DNA of 64,000 bases, from NCBI RefSeq assembly GCF_021390935.1, contig NZ_JAJPUI010000009.1, positions 124,001-188,000 on the forward strand, read 5' to 3'. The notes beneath the pieces were generated by a model, which was not told where the DNA came from, did no database searches, and was given only the letters and a program-made list of their open reading frames with translations. The DNA is from Streptomyces sp. CC228A (GTDB lineage: Bacteria; Actinomycetota; Actinomycetes; Streptomycetales; Streptomycetaceae). Both the position numbers and the translations under genes were made by a program. This document shows, one piece after another, positions 8,029 to 17,362 of this stretch. Positions within the stretch are counted from its first letter, which is position 1. Every line of letters starts with the position of its first letter.

Positions 8029-9606
8029 GTGATCGATATCAGCGAATCCGTGATGCAGTTCCTTCTCGCGTTCGTCGTCGCCGCCCCGCTCCTCGGCGCC
8101 GCCGCCGCGCTCCTGCCCGCCCCGCCCGGCATGAAGGGCAGGTCACCCGAGCAGGCCGTGCTCCGCCACGGCGTGACCGTCACCGGCGCGGTCCTCCTCG
8201 CCGCGATCGCCCTCACTCTCGGCTTCGACCACGACCAGCCGTCGAGGATGCAGGCCACGACCGACATCAGCTGGATCAAGGCACTCGACGTACGCATCCA
8301 CCTCGGCGTCGACGGCATCTCCCTCCCCCTCCTGGTCATGACCGCGCTGCTGACCTTCCTCAGCGCGGTGTACATCTACTTCAAGCAGCCCGCCGGCCCC
8401 TCGCCGAAGGCGTTCGTGGCCTTGCTGCTGCTCCTCGAGTCCGGCACCCTCGCCACCTTCGCCGTCCTCGACCTGCTGCTCTTCTTCCTCGCGTTCGAGA
8501 CGGTGCTCATCCCGATGTACTTCCTCATCGCCCGCTGGGGCGGCGAGGGACGGCAGCAGGCCGCATGGAAGTTCATCCTCTTCACCCTCCTCGGCTCGGT
8601 CGTCATGCTGCTCGGCCTGCTCCTCATCGGACTGAAGGCCGGCACCTTCGACATGGTGGCACTCGCCACTGACAACGGCCGCGGACTGAGCACATCACTG
8701 CAGGTCACCGCCGTTCTCGCGATCGGGATCGGACTCGCGGTCAAGACGCCGATGTGGCCGCTGCACAGCTGGCTGCCCGACGCCCACACCGCCGCCCCGA
8801 CCGTCGGCTCCGTCCTCCTCGCCGGCGTCCTGCTGAAGATGGGTACGTACGGTTTCGTCCGGATCGCCCTCCCGATCGCGCCGGACGGCATGCAGGTCTT
8901 CGCGCCGTACCTCGCGGCCTTCGCCGTCGCCGGGATCGTCTACGGGTCCCTCGCGTGCCTGGCCCTCGCGCGGCCCGGCGCCTCGGGCGACCTCAAGCGG
9001 CTCATCGCCTACTCGTCCGTCGGCCACATGGGCTTCGTACTCCTCGGCATCGCGACGATGACCCCCACCGGCGTCAACGGCGCGCTGTTCGCGAACATCG
9101 CCCACGGCCTGATCACCGGACTGCTGTTCTTCCTGGCCGGCGCGGTCAAGGACCGCTTCGGCACGGCCGACCTCGACACCCTCGCGGGGGCCACCGGCGC
9201 CGCACTCTACGGCCGCGCCCCGCGCCTCGGCGGCCTCCTCGCCTTCGCGGCCGTCGCTTCCCTCGGCCTCCCGGGCCTCGCCGGCTTCTGGGGCGAGATG
9301 CTCGCCATGTTCGGCGCCTTCCAGCCCGCGCCGGGCCTCAGCCGTCCCGCGTTCCTCACGTTCATGGCCGTCGCCGGACTCGGCACGCTCCTCACCGCCG
9401 CGTACCTCCTGGTCGTCGTACGCCGCGTCTGCATGGGTGCGGCCCCCACCGGCGACGAGCCCCGCCTCGCCGACGTCCAGGCGTACGAGTACGCGGCGTG
9501 GACCCCGCTCGCCGTGCTCACCGTCCTCGCGGGACTCTGGCCCGCGGCCCTCCTCGGCCTCACCGACCCGGCCGTGCAGCAGCTCCTCGCAGGAGGCAAG
9601 TCGTGA
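8029..9606 (+). CDS. nuoM: NADH-quinone oxidoreductase subunit M (antiporter-like)
   Basis: A 525-residue antiporter-like subunit. Motifs include LAFETVLIPMYFLIARWGG (key Glu), KTPMWPLHSWLPDAHTAAPT and IAHGLITGLLFFLAGAV. GTG start three bases after the nuoL stop with GGAG immediately upstream, the only junction before nuoN that is not overlapping. Normal length for NuoM. Confidence 0.94.
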   Translation: MIDISESVMQFLLAFVVAAPLLGAAAALLPAPPGMKGRSPEQAVLRHGVTVTGAVLLAAIALTLGFDHDQPSRMQATTDISWIKALDVRIHLGVDGISLPLLVMTALLTFLSAVYIYFKQPAGPSPKAFVALLLLLESGTLATFAVLDLLLFFLAFETVLIPMYFLIARWGGEGRQQAAWKFILFTLLGSVVMLLGLLLIGLKAGTFDMVALATDNGRGLSTSLQVTAVLAIGIGLAVKTPMWPLHSWLPDAHTAAPTVGSVLLAGVLLKMGTYGFVRIALPIAPDGMQVFAPYLAAFAVAGIVYGSLACLALARPGASGDLKRLIAYSSVGHMGFVLLGIATMTPTGVNGALFANIAHGLITGLLFFLAGAVKDRFGTADLDTLAGATGAALYGRAPRLGGLLAFAAVASLGLPGLAGFWGEMLAMFGAFQPAPGLSRPAFLTFMAVAGLGTLLTAAYLLVVVRRVCMGAAPTGDEPRLADVQAYEYAAWTPLAVLTVLAGLWPAALLGLTDPAVQQLLAGGKS

Positions 9607-11222
9607 CCCCCGCCGACACGAGCGCAGCCCTTGTCACCACCTCGGCCGACCAGGCGGTCCCGCAGGTCTCCGGCTGGGCCGCCGCGGCCCCCGGCCCCAC
9701 GGCCGCGGCCGACCTCGTGCAGTCCGTCGACTGGGCCGTGATCGCCCCGCCCACCATCGCCGCCGTCGTCGCCCTGGCCGTCCTGGTCGCCGACCTGTTC
9801 CTGCCGCAGGCACGCAAGTCGCTGCTCGCCTGGGCGTCCGTCGCCGGCCTCACGGCCGCGCTGCTCAGCCTGGTGCCGCTGCGCGCCGGCGACCGCGCCA
9901 CCTTCTGCCTGACGACCGACCCCGGCGTCTGCAGCTACGTCGCCGACCACTTCGCCCTGGCCATCCAGTTCCTGGCGCTGGGCGGCGCCCTGCTGACAGC
10001 ACTCCTCTCCGTCACGGAGACCGAGGAGAAGCTGCCCGCCGGCGAGTTCTGGTTCCTGCTGCTGGCCTCTGCCGCCGGGGCCGCGTTGCTGCCCGCGGCC
10101 CGCGACCTGGCCACCCTCGTCGTCGCTCTGGAAGTCGCCTCCCTGCCCGTTTTCGCGCTCGTGGGGCTCAAGCGGGGCGACCGCATGTCCGGCGAGGCGG
10201 CCCTGAAGTTCTTCCTGTCCTCGGTCACCGCGACCGCCGTCACCCTGCTCGGCGCCAGCTTCGTGTACGCGGCGACCGGAACCCTCCACCTCACGGAGAT
10301 CGCGCAGCGGCTCGGGGACGTGCCCGCCCAGCTCGACACCCTCACCAAGGCCGGAGTCGCCCTCACCCTCGTCGGCTTCGCCTTCAAGACGGCCGCGGCG
10401 CCCTTCCACTTCTGGGTGCCCGACACGTACGTGGGGGCGCCCCTCCCCGTCGCCGCCTACCTGTCCGTCGTCGGCAAGGCCGTCGGCTTCACCGGGCTCG
10501 TCCTGGTGACCGTCGTCGCCTTCCCGTCGTACGCCGACGTGTGGGGGCCCGCCCTCGCCGTCCTGGCCGCGCTCACCATGACCGTCGGCAACGTAGCCGC
10601 CCTCCGGCAGGTCCCTACGCGCGCGTGGAGCGCGGTCCGCCTCCTCGCCTGGTCGTCCGTAGGCCAGGCCGGCTACCTCCTGGTGCCGATCGCCGCCGCC
10701 GCGTACTCCCGGGACGACCAGGTCGGCGCCACCGTCGCGTACGCCCTCATGTACGCCGTCGTGAACCTCGGCGCCTTCGCCGTCGCCGCGCTCGTCGCCC
10801 GCACCCACCCCGCCAACCGCATCAGCGACTACCGGGGCCTGTACGCCACGCGGCCCGCCGCCGCGCTCGCCATGGGCTTCTTCCTGCTCTGCCTCGCGGG
10901 CCTGCCGCCAGGCGTCATCGGCCTCTTCGCCAAGGTCGTGGTCTTCTCCGCGGCCGTCGACGCCGGCCTCGGCTGGCTGGCGGTCGTCATGGGCGTCAAC
11001 GTCGCGGTCGCCCTGTACTACTACCTGCGCTGGACGGCCCTCCTCTTCCGCGCCCCCGAGACGGAGCCCGGGACAGCGGCCGCCACCCGGGCACCCGCCC
11101 CGGTACGGAGCCGGGTGCCCGCCCCGCTCACCGCGGCCATCGCCCTCACCGGCGTCGGCGGAATCCTGCTCTCCGGCTATCCGCAGCTCGTGCTGCGCTT
11201 CACCGCCTCGTCCCTCTTCTGA
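9603..11222 (+). CDS. nuoN: NADH-quinone oxidoreductase subunit N (antiporter-like)
   Basis: A 539-residue antiporter-like subunit closing the operon. Motifs include LEVASLPVFALVGLKRGD (key Glu), FKTAAAPFHFWVPDTYVGAP and LFAKVVVFSAAV. The GTG start overlaps the nuoM stop (GTGA). The reading frame stays open upstream into nuoM out of frame, but only the part after 9603 is NuoN. An inverted repeat at 11336-11361 may end the transcript. Confidence 0.94.
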   Translation: MTPADTSAALVTTSADQAVPQVSGWAAAAPGPTAAADLVQSVDWAVIAPPTIAAVVALAVLVADLFLPQARKSLLAWASVAGLTAALLSLVPLRAGDRATFCLTTDPGVCSYVADHFALAIQFLALGGALLTALLSVTETEEKLPAGEFWFLLLASAAGAALLPAARDLATLVVALEVASLPVFALVGLKRGDRMSGEAALKFFLSSVTATAVTLLGASFVYAATGTLHLTEIAQRLGDVPAQLDTLTKAGVALTLVGFAFKTAAAPFHFWVPDTYVGAPLPVAAYLSVVGKAVGFTGLVLVTVVAFPSYADVWGPALAVLAALTMTVGNVAALRQVPTRAWSAVRLLAWSSVGQAGYLLVPIAAAAYSRDDQVGATVAYALMYAVVNLGAFAVAALVARTHPANRISDYRGLYATRPAAALAMGFFLLCLAGLPPGVIGLFAKVVVFSAAVDAGLGWLAVVMGVNVAVALYYYLRWTALLFRAPETEPGTAAATRAPAPVRSRVPAPLTAAIALTGVGGILLSGYPQLVLRFTASSLF

Positions 11223-11335
11223 CCGCTCCGGTCGGGCCCCCAGGGGCAGCCACCGACGCTGAACGACTGCACGAGCCCGGCAGGAACGCCCGGACGCGCG
11301 CCCACCTCCACCGCGCCACACGGCCACCGTCACAC

Positions 11336-11361
11336 GGCCACCGGCACCCGCGCCGGTGGCC
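11336..11361 (+). terminator. Hairpin downstream of nuoN
   Basis: Nine-base arms GGCCACCGG and CCGGTGGCC around an eight-base loop, about 115 bases after nuoN. No T-run follows, so it is a weak candidate terminator; it lies before the htpX promoter. Confidence 0.4.
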
Positions 11362-11506
11362 GCGCCCACCGCACCACGTGCGTCCTGCTGCTCCCGCCCG
11401 CCCTGGCGGAGGCGGACCACCCCGCAGCGCCGCGTCACCCCAACGGCGCAGCCCGCCGGCCCGCAGGCCCGGAGAGCACCCGGGAACCAGCCACTCCCGC
11501 CTGGCG

Positions 11507-11535
11507 TTGACCAGTACGGGAGGGTCCACTGGACA
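11507..11535 (+). promoter_or_regulatory. Candidate promoter for htpX
   Basis: TTGACC (11507-11512), 17-base spacer, TGGACA (11530-11535). The -35 is good and the -10 poor. It lies about 55 bases before the htpX start in an otherwise gene-free 366-base gap (11223-11588). Confidence 0.4.
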
Positions 11536-11588
11536 GTGGAGCAAGACCAGCGAAGGGTTCCCCTGCCGCACCACTTGGAGGGCGTACC

Positions 11589-12452
11589 GTGCACCGCCGG
11601 CACAACGGGCTGAGAACCGCCGTACTCCTCGGGGGACTGTCCGCACTCATCATCCTGATCGGAAGCTTCTTCGGGCGTACGGGACTGCTGATCGCCGTCC
11701 TGATCGCGCTGGGCACCAACGCCTACGCGTACTGGAACAGCGACAAGCTCGCGCTGCGAGCCATGCGCGCACGGCCCGTCACCGAGTTCGAGGCCCCGCA
11801 GCTCTACCGGATGGTCCGGGAGCTGTCCACGCAGGCCAGACAGCCCATGCCGCGGCTGTACATATCGCCGACGCAGGCCCCCAACGCCTTCGCGACCGGT
11901 CGCAACCCCCGCAACGCCGCCGTCTGCTGCACGGAGGGCATCCTGCGCCTCCTGGACGAGCGGGAGCTGCGCGGGGTCATCGGCCACGAACTCAGCCACG
12001 TCTACAACCGCGACATCCTCATCTCGTCGGTCGCGGGCGCGCTTGCCTCCGTGATCGTGTTCATGGTCAACTTCGCGTGGCTGGTCCCGGTCGGCCGGTC
12101 CGAGGACGACGAGGGCCCCGGCCTGCTGGGCATGCTGCTCATCATGATCCTCGGTCCGCTCGCGGCATCGGTGATCCAGCTCGCGGTCAGCCGCTCCCGG
12201 GAGTACGAGGCCGACGCCTCGGGCGCCCGGCTCACCGGCGACCCCCTCGCTCTGGCGGACGCCCTCCGCAAGCTGGAGGCCGGGACGCAGCGGCTGCCGC
12301 TTCCCCCGGAGCCGAGGATCGAGACCGCGAGCCACATGATGATCGCGAACCCGTTCCGGCCGGGACAGGGCATGTCCCGCCTGTTCTCCACCCACCCGCC
12401 GATGGCGGAACGCATCGCCCGGCTCGAACAGATGGCAGGTCACCGCCCGTGA
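11589..12452 (+). CDS. htpX: HtpX-type membrane zinc metalloprotease
   Basis: A 287-residue M48 family protease for quality control of membrane proteins. Two N-terminal transmembrane segments (about residues 10-28 and 31-48), zinc motif HELSH at 133-137, two more hydrophobic segments (about 147-165 and 175-193) and the downstream REYEADASGARLT glutamate ligand. GTG start with TTGGAGGG about seven bases upstream. The stop overlaps the start of the YccF gene, so the two are co-translated. Confidence 0.92.
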   Translation: MHRRHNGLRTAVLLGGLSALIILIGSFFGRTGLLIAVLIALGTNAYAYWNSDKLALRAMRARPVTEFEAPQLYRMVRELSTQARQPMPRLYISPTQAPNAFATGRNPRNAAVCCTEGILRLLDERELRGVIGHELSHVYNRDILISSVAGALASVIVFMVNFAWLVPVGRSEDDEGPGLLGMLLIMILGPLAASVIQLAVSRSREYEADASGARLTGDPLALADALRKLEAGTQRLPLPPEPRIETASHMMIANPFRPGQGMSRLFSTHPPMAERIARLEQMAGHRP

Positions 12453-12850
12453 AAACCGTTCTGAACATCATCTGGCTCGTATTCAGCGGCTTCTGGCTGT
12501 TCCTCGGGTACTTGGCTGCCGGTCTGCTGCTGTGCATCACGATCATCGGCATCCCGTTCGGCCTGGCGGCCTTCCGCATCGGCCTGTACGCGCTCTGGCC
12601 GTTCGGCCACACGGTCGTGGACCGCCGCGACGCGGGCGCCCCCTCCTGCCTCGGCAACGTGCTGTGGCTGGTGCTCGCCGGGTGGTGGCTCGCCCTCGGC
12701 CATATCGTCACGGGCATCGCGCTGTGCGTCACGATCATCGGTATCCCGCTGGGCATCGCCAACTTCAAGCTGGTCCCCGTGTCCCTGCTGCCGCTCGGCA
12801 AGGAGATCGTCCCGACGGACCAGGCCTTCGCGGCGACCTGGCAGCGATAG
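12449..12850 (+). CDS. YccF domain membrane protein
   Basis: A 133-residue protein of two YccF repeats, each with the motif C(I/V)TIIGIP(F/L)G preceded by a hydrophobic segment; three to four membrane segments are predicted by eye. YccF function is unknown. GTG start overlapping the htpX stop, so it may act with the protease. The stop abuts a TTATCCACA sequence. Confidence 0.85.
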   Translation: MKTVLNIIWLVFSGFWLFLGYLAAGLLLCITIIGIPFGLAAFRIGLYALWPFGHTVVDRRDAGAPSCLGNVLWLVLAGWWLALGHIVTGIALCVTIIGIPLGIANFKLVPVSLLPLGKEIVPTDQAFAATWQR

Positions 12851-13158
12851 TTATCCACAGGCCCAGCGGGCCGTCGGTGGCAGGGTTCATCATGAACCCA
12901 TGAGCGACTACACAGAGTTACTTCCCTGTTCTGGTTCGGTGGTCGGCCGTAGTCTCGCGCGGGCGGGTGATCCCCCGCAGGATCGTGCCACCGACGTCGG
13001 CGGCATCCCGGCAGGGGCCCACTTCCCGGGGCCGGGCCGCGCAAGGCACAAGCCCGCCGCACACCGCGCGGCAGAAGCCGGCCGCCTACCGCCAGGCACC
13101 GACCGCCCCCCGCCTACCGGCCGACGCCCGCCGCCTGCGTCCCGACGCCCTGCGCTCG
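12851..13158. other. Convergent intergenic gap with a DnaA-box match and a palindrome
   Basis: No gene supported. TTATCCACA (12851-12859) is a perfect DnaA-box match directly after the YccF stop. GGGTTCATCATGAACCC (12883-12899) is an eight-base-arm palindrome. The rest is G/C-rich with Pro/Arg-like shadow frames only. Confidence 0.5.
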
Positions 13159-14427
13159 CTACCCCTGCGGCGCACGACCGGAACGGCTCCCCTCCGGTGA
13201 GCCCCCGCCCCGCACCGCGTACAGCACGGCCCCCGCCGCGACGACGGCCGCGCCCGCGAGCACCGACGGCAGCGGCAGCGAGAACGCCAGGGCCAGGCAG
13301 CCCGCCAAGCCGCCCGCCGCCAGCACGCGGATCGACGACAGCCTGGGCGTGAGCGTCCACGCGGAAGCGTTCGCGATGGCGTAGTAGAGCAGCACGCCGA
13401 ACGACGAGAAACCGATCGCTCCCCGCACATCGGCCGTGGCCGCCACCACCGCCACCACGACGCCCACAGCGAGCTCCGCGTGGTGGGGCACCTGGAAGCG
13501 CGGGTGGACCGCCGCCAGCGTCTGCGGCAGGTGGCCGTCCCTCGCCATGGCCAGAGTCGTGCGGGACACCCCGAGAACCAACGCCAGCAGCGACCCGAGC
13601 GCCGCCACCGCCGCCGCCACCCGCACCACCGGCGCCAGTCCCTCGACCCCCGCGGCCCGCACGGCGTCTGCCAGGGGCGCCGCCGACCGGCTGAGGTCCT
13701 CGGAGCCCAGCACCGACAGAACGGAGACCGCCACCCCCGCATAGGCCACCAGCGCGATGCCGAGCGCCAGCGGAACCGCCCGAGGGATCGTCCGCTCCGG
13801 ATCCCGGACCTCCTCGCCGAGCGTGGCAATCCGCGCATAGCCGGCGAACGCGAAGAACAGCAGCCCCGCCGCCTGCAACACACCGCCGGCCGACACGTCG
13901 CCGGCGAAACCCAACCGCTCGAAGTCCGCAGCGCCCGACGAGAGGCAGGACACCGCCACGGCCGCCAGGACCGCCAGCACTACCGCCACGATGGTGCGTG
14001 TCACCAGCGCTGACTTCTGCACGCCCCCGTAGTTCACGGCAGTCAGTGCCACGACCGCCGCGACCGCCACCGCGTGCGCCTGCTCCGGCCACACGTAGAC
14101 ACCGACCGTCAGTGCCATCGCCGCGCACGACGCCGTCTTGCCGACCACGAACGACCAGCCCGCGAGATAACCCCAGAACGGACCCAGGCGCTCCCGGCCG
14201 TACACATACGTGCCGCCCGACGACGGATAGCGGGCCGCGAGCCGCGCCGAGGCCATCGCGTTGCAGTACGCCACGGCGGCGGCCAGCGCCAGCCCCGCGA
14301 GCAGGCCGCTGCCGGCCGCCCCCGCGGCGGGGCCGAGCGCGGCGAAAATGCCGGCACCCACCATCGACCCCAGACCGATGACGACCGCGTCGAAGACACC
14401 CAGAGAGCGGCGGAGTTCCCTTGACAT
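13159..14427 (-). CDS. APC family amino acid permease
   Basis: A 422-residue, multi-pass transporter of the amino acid-polyamine-organocation superfamily. The first helix carries the family signature VIGLGSMVGAGIFAALGPA (about residues 15-33), and roughly twelve hydrophobic segments follow. The ATG at 14427 is preferred over one 60 bases upstream because MSRELRRSLGVFDAVVIGLG is the usual N-terminal layout. The substrate cannot be read from sequence. It is transcribed towards the htpX-yccF pair. Confidence 0.88.
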   Translation of the reverse strand: MSRELRRSLGVFDAVVIGLGSMVGAGIFAALGPAAGAAGSGLLAGLALAAAVAYCNAMASARLAARYPSSGGTYVYGRERLGPFWGYLAGWSFVVGKTASCAAMALTVGVYVWPEQAHAVAVAAVVALTAVNYGGVQKSALVTRTIVAVVLAVLAAVAVSCLSSGAADFERLGFAGDVSAGGVLQAAGLLFFAFAGYARIATLGEEVRDPERTIPRAVPLALGIALVAYAGVAVSVLSVLGSEDLSRSAAPLADAVRAAGVEGLAPVVRVAAAVAALGSLLALVLGVSRTTLAMARDGHLPQTLAAVHPRFQVPHHAELAVGVVVAVVAATADVRGAIGFSSFGVLLYYAIANASAWTLTPRLSSIRVLAAGGLAGCLALAFSLPLPSVLAGAAVVAAGAVLYAVRGGGSPEGSRSGRAPQG

Positions 14428-14519
14428 GGACTGCACCCTACTGACCTGGGCAACCCCTGCCCGTACCCCCGGCGTCCTAGGGGGCAACCCCCGAAACGCG
14501 CGAGAGCAAAGAGGAGAGC

Positions 14520-14789
14520 ATGACCGTTTTCGGCTGGATCATCCTCGGCCTGCTGGCCGGTGTCATAGCGAAGGTGCTGCTCCCGGGCCGCGATCCGGGC
14601 GGCCTCATCGGCACGACCCTCATAGGCATCGCGGGGGCCTTCACAGGCGGCTGGCTGTCGGCCCGCTTCCTCGACCGGCCGATCAGCAACGACTTCTTCG
14701 ACGGCGCCACCTGGCTGGCCGCCATCGGTGGATCGCTGGTGTTGCTGATCGCGTACCGGATCCTGTTCGGCCACTCCCGCTCCCGCTAG
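14520..14789 (+). CDS. GlsB/YeaQ/YmgE family stress-response membrane protein
   Basis: An 89-residue protein with three hydrophobic segments and the family pattern GWIILGLLAGVIAK near the N-terminus, followed by PGRDPGG. These transglycosylase-associated-protein-like proteins are linked to envelope or alkaline stress, with no defined activity. ATG start with AAAGAGGAGA upstream. Its TAG stop lies inside the GCTAGG target of the adjoining IS481 element, so the insertion left the protein intact but removed its original downstream sequence. Confidence 0.85.
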   Translation: MTVFGWIILGLLAGVIAKVLLPGRDPGGLIGTTLIGIAGAFTGGWLSARFLDRPISNDFFDGATWLAAIGGSLVLLIAYRILFGHSRSR

Positions 14790-15748
14790 GTGTGTTGACC
14801 CGTGAGGTTGGGGACGCGGCTTGCGGGTGGTTGGCCTTTCAGCGCGGTGTGTCCGCGGTGGTGATTGTAGGTGTGCAGCCAGCCGGGGAAGGCGTCGCGT
14901 CGTTCCTGCTCTGAGCGGTAGGGGCGGGCGTAGGCCCATTCGTCGAGCAGGGTGCGGTGGAAGCGTTCGATCTTGCCGTTGGTCTGCGGCCGCCAGGGCC
15001 GGGTCCAGCGAGGGCTGATACCCAGCTCGTGGCAGGTCTGGCGCCAGGTGTTCTTGGTGTAGGCCCAGGCGTTGTCGGTCAGGACCCGCTCGATGGTGAT
15101 GCCCTGGTGGGCGAACCAGGCTGTTGCCCGTCGCAGGAAGGCCGCACAGGTGGCGGCCTTCTCGTCGGGCAGGTCCTCGGTGTAGGCGAGGCGGGAGTGG
15201 TCGTCCAGGGCGGTGTGCAGGTAGGCGTATCCGGTGCCGTTGCGGCGGTCCTGGTTGACCCGGCCGGCCGGCCGGCCGAGGAACTTGTGGCCGCCGCCGT
15301 CGGGGATGCGGCCGAGTTTCTTGACGTCGATGTGGAGCAGTTCGCCGGGCCGGGAGTGTTCGTAGCGGCGGACGGGTTCGCCGGTGGCCCGGTCCAGCGT
15401 GGTCAGGGCGGGCAGGTGGTGCCGGACGAGGATGCGGTGGGCGGTGGAGGCGGCGATGCCGCAGCGGGCGGCCAGCCGCACCGGTCCGATGCGGTGCTCG
15501 CGCCGCAACCGCACGACCTGCTCCTCGACGGCTGCCGGCGTTCGGCGCGGGCTGTGGTGAGGGCGGCTGGAGCGGTCGTGCATCCCGGCCGGGCCCAGCT
15601 GTCGGTAGCGGCTCGCCCAGCGTGCGGCTGTGGTGTGGCTGACCTGGAAGCGTTCCGCGGCCCGCCGCAGCGGCCATCCGTCATCCACGACACACCGGGC
15701 CGGACGCAGCCTGCCGGTCGGGGTCAGCGGGGCATTACGGTGGGACAC
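14786..15748 (-). CDS. IS481 family transposase
   Basis: A 320-residue DDE transposase. An N-terminal helix-turn-helix region (about residues 20-60) precedes an rve-type core with the acidic triad in HIDVKKLG, LTDNAWAY and GKIERFHRTL. The GTG at 15748 is preferred to an upstream start because VSHRNAPLTPTGR is the usual N-terminus. The stop lies just outside the left terminal repeat, in the flanking GCTAGG copy. No frameshift is visible, so the element could be active. Confidence 0.92.
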   Translation of the reverse strand: MSHRNAPLTPTGRLRPARCVVDDGWPLRRAAERFQVSHTTAARWASRYRQLGPAGMHDRSSRPHHSPRRTPAAVEEQVVRLRREHRIGPVRLAARCGIAASTAHRILVRHHLPALTTLDRATGEPVRRYEHSRPGELLHIDVKKLGRIPDGGGHKFLGRPAGRVNQDRRNGTGYAYLHTALDDHSRLAYTEDLPDEKAATCAAFLRRATAWFAHQGITIERVLTDNAWAYTKNTWRQTCHELGISPRWTRPWRPQTNGKIERFHRTLLDEWAYARPYRSEQERRDAFPGWLHTYNHHRGHTALKGQPPASRVPNLTGQHT

Positions 15749-15858
15749 GAGGGCCTCCTGGCAGTCGGCGGTAGATGTCGCAATCCACACCGAAACCAGA
15801 AGGCCCTCACCCGTTCAAGCACCCAGCACGCGTGTCACCAACGTCCCGGGACAACACA
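14791..15858 (-). mobile_element. IS481 family insertion sequence, complete, 1068 bp
   Basis: Imperfect terminal repeats of about 28 bp begin TGTGTTGACCCGTGAGGTTGG at the left and TGTGTTGTCCCGGGACGTTGG (reverse complement) at the right. The left flank is GCTAGG (14785-14790). The right flank is GCTA followed by a later insertion; joining 15859-15862 to 17445 gives GCTAGG, a perfect 6-bp duplication of the NCTAGN type known for IS481. One intact transposase gene on the minus strand. Confidence 0.92.
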
Positions 15859-15925
15859 GCTAAGGGTTGTCCCGTAAATGATCTTCTGGTCGCCTCAGAC
15901 ATGGTTGGCCGCTGCGCCCGCTGCC

Positions 15926-16695
15926 TTATCCGGCGAGGGCGAGGTTGTGCATGCGGGCGATGCCGAGCATGGCGTGGTGGACGCCGTCGCCTTTGAGGCG
16001 GCAGTGCGGAGGATCTTCCAGGTCTTCATGCGGGCGAAGACGTGCTCGACCCGGGCGCGGACGTGCTTGTGGGACCTATTGTGGTCCTCTTTCCAGTCCG
16101 GGAGTTCGGTCTGGCCGCGCTGCCGACGGTGCGGGATGACCAATCCGGTGCCGGGGTAGCCGCCGTCGGCGATCGTGGTGGTCTTCCCGACGGCGGCTTT
16201 GGCGCCGGATTCCTCCCACGCCTTGCAGTCGTTGCGGTTCCCGGCGATCGGCCGGCCGACCACGACGACCAGGCGCGTGTCGGCGTCGATGACGACCTGG
16301 TGGTTGGTGGAGTACCGGTAGTTCTTCGACCGCTCGGCGATGGCGTGGTCGCGGGTTGGGACCAGGGTGCCGTCCACGATGAGCACGGTGTCCTTGGCGA
16401 ACCGTTTACGGGGCTGGAGAGCGAGCATCGGCCCGAGGCGGTCGATGATCCGGTCCGCCGCCGACTTCGACACCCCGAACAGCGGAGCGAGTTGCCGCAT
16501 TGTGAGGTTCGTTCGCCAGTAGGCCGCGACCAGCAGGGCCCGATCCTCCAGCGGAAGGCTCCACGGCCGGCCCTTGCGGACTGCGTCTGCACCCTGGCGC
16601 CGCAGAACCGTTACCAGCTTCCCGAAGGCGCGAGGGCTCAGCCCGGAGAACGGGGCTATCCAGGAAGATTCCGACGCCGTGATCACACCAGCCAT
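15926..16695 (-). pseudogene. IS5 family transposase, frameshifted near the C-terminus
   Basis: A DDE_4-type transposase with helix-turn-helix (LTMRQLAPLFGVSKSAADRI, about residues 65-84) and acidic residues in VDGTLVPT, IADGGYPG and RVEHVFARMK. The frame breaks after WKILR. Adding one C near 16005 restores the family ending (DCRLKGDGVHHAMLGIARMH, then LALAG) and a TAA at 15926-15928, 256 residues in all. As read, translation runs on to 15895 with an unrelated tail. It may be inactive, or the base may be a sequencing gap. Confidence 0.85.
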
Positions 16696-16738
16696 ACCAA
16701 GATCGTTTCATGGCGTGGCTGGCGGCTCGGGCCACCTC

Positions 16739-17362
16739 TCAGCTGCCGCTCAGCGGAGAGGCCCACGTGGGGTCGTGTCGGGATCTCCTCGTGAGGTGGG
16801 CCAGGAGGTGCTCCGCCGCGATGGAGGCAGTGTCTTGCGGCGCGCCGACTGCGGTCAGGGCGGCGATAAGCCTTGCTGGTGCTGTTTCCGGCACGTCCGG
16901 CTCGGTGAGGAGGGGAAGCAGCAGCAGGAAGCGGGTGGCCGTGTCCTGGACGCCTTCGTCCGTAAGCGACGGGCTGTCAGCGATCCGGATCAGTTCGTGC
17001 CATGTCAGCCCAGTGCCCGAGAAATCTCCGTCCCAGCTGGCGATCTGCTCGGCGTAGCTTCTGGCTGGATGGGTGAGGAGGTAGTCGGTGCCGTAATCGC
17101 CATCCAGGTTGCGGTAGATCACCACGGCTCCGGGGCCGTCTTCTGCCGGCACCCTGAACGCTGGCCAGCGCTCAGGATCGAAGAGGACCTCGGACAGGGC
17201 ATCGACATCGGCGCCGTCCTCGCCGAACCACTCTGGAACCGGGCGCTCGGGACACCCTCCGTCGCTGCACATCGCCAGGAGGTAGTTCGACCAGAAGCCC
17301 GGGTGGACCAGCAGTGACTCGCCCGGCACCAACGGGCCGACGTCGTATCCCTTGATCAGCAC
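16739..17362 (-). CDS. Hypothetical protein, passenger inside the IS5-like unit
   Basis: A 207-residue acidic, soluble protein with no signal peptide or membrane segment. I do not recognise a domain. Trp- and Asp-rich stretches (for example LTWHELIRIADSP) and a C-terminal helical Leu-rich segment are visible. GTG start at 17362 with a purine-rich stretch upstream. It sits between the transposase and the right terminal repeat of the 1580-bp unit, on the same strand as the transposase. Codon use is less extreme in G/C than in the housekeeping genes. It could be a toxin, an immunity protein or an unrelated captured gene; nothing in the sequence decides. Confidence 0.65.
   Translation of the reverse strand: MLIKGYDVGPLVPGESLLVHPGFWSNYLLAMCSDGGCPERPVPEWFGEDGADVDALSEVLFDPERWPAFRVPAEDGPGAVVIYRNLDGDYGTDYLLTHPARSYAEQIASWDGDFSGTGLTWHELIRIADSPSLTDEGVQDTATRFLLLLPLLTEPDVPETAPARLIAALTAVGAPQDTASIAAEHLLAHLTRRSRHDPTWASPLSGS

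Noticed and set aside
12908..14128. A 406-codon minus-strand frame over the permease
   Set aside because: Gly/Arg-rich shadow; the overlapping frame at 13159-14427 has the APC permease motifs.
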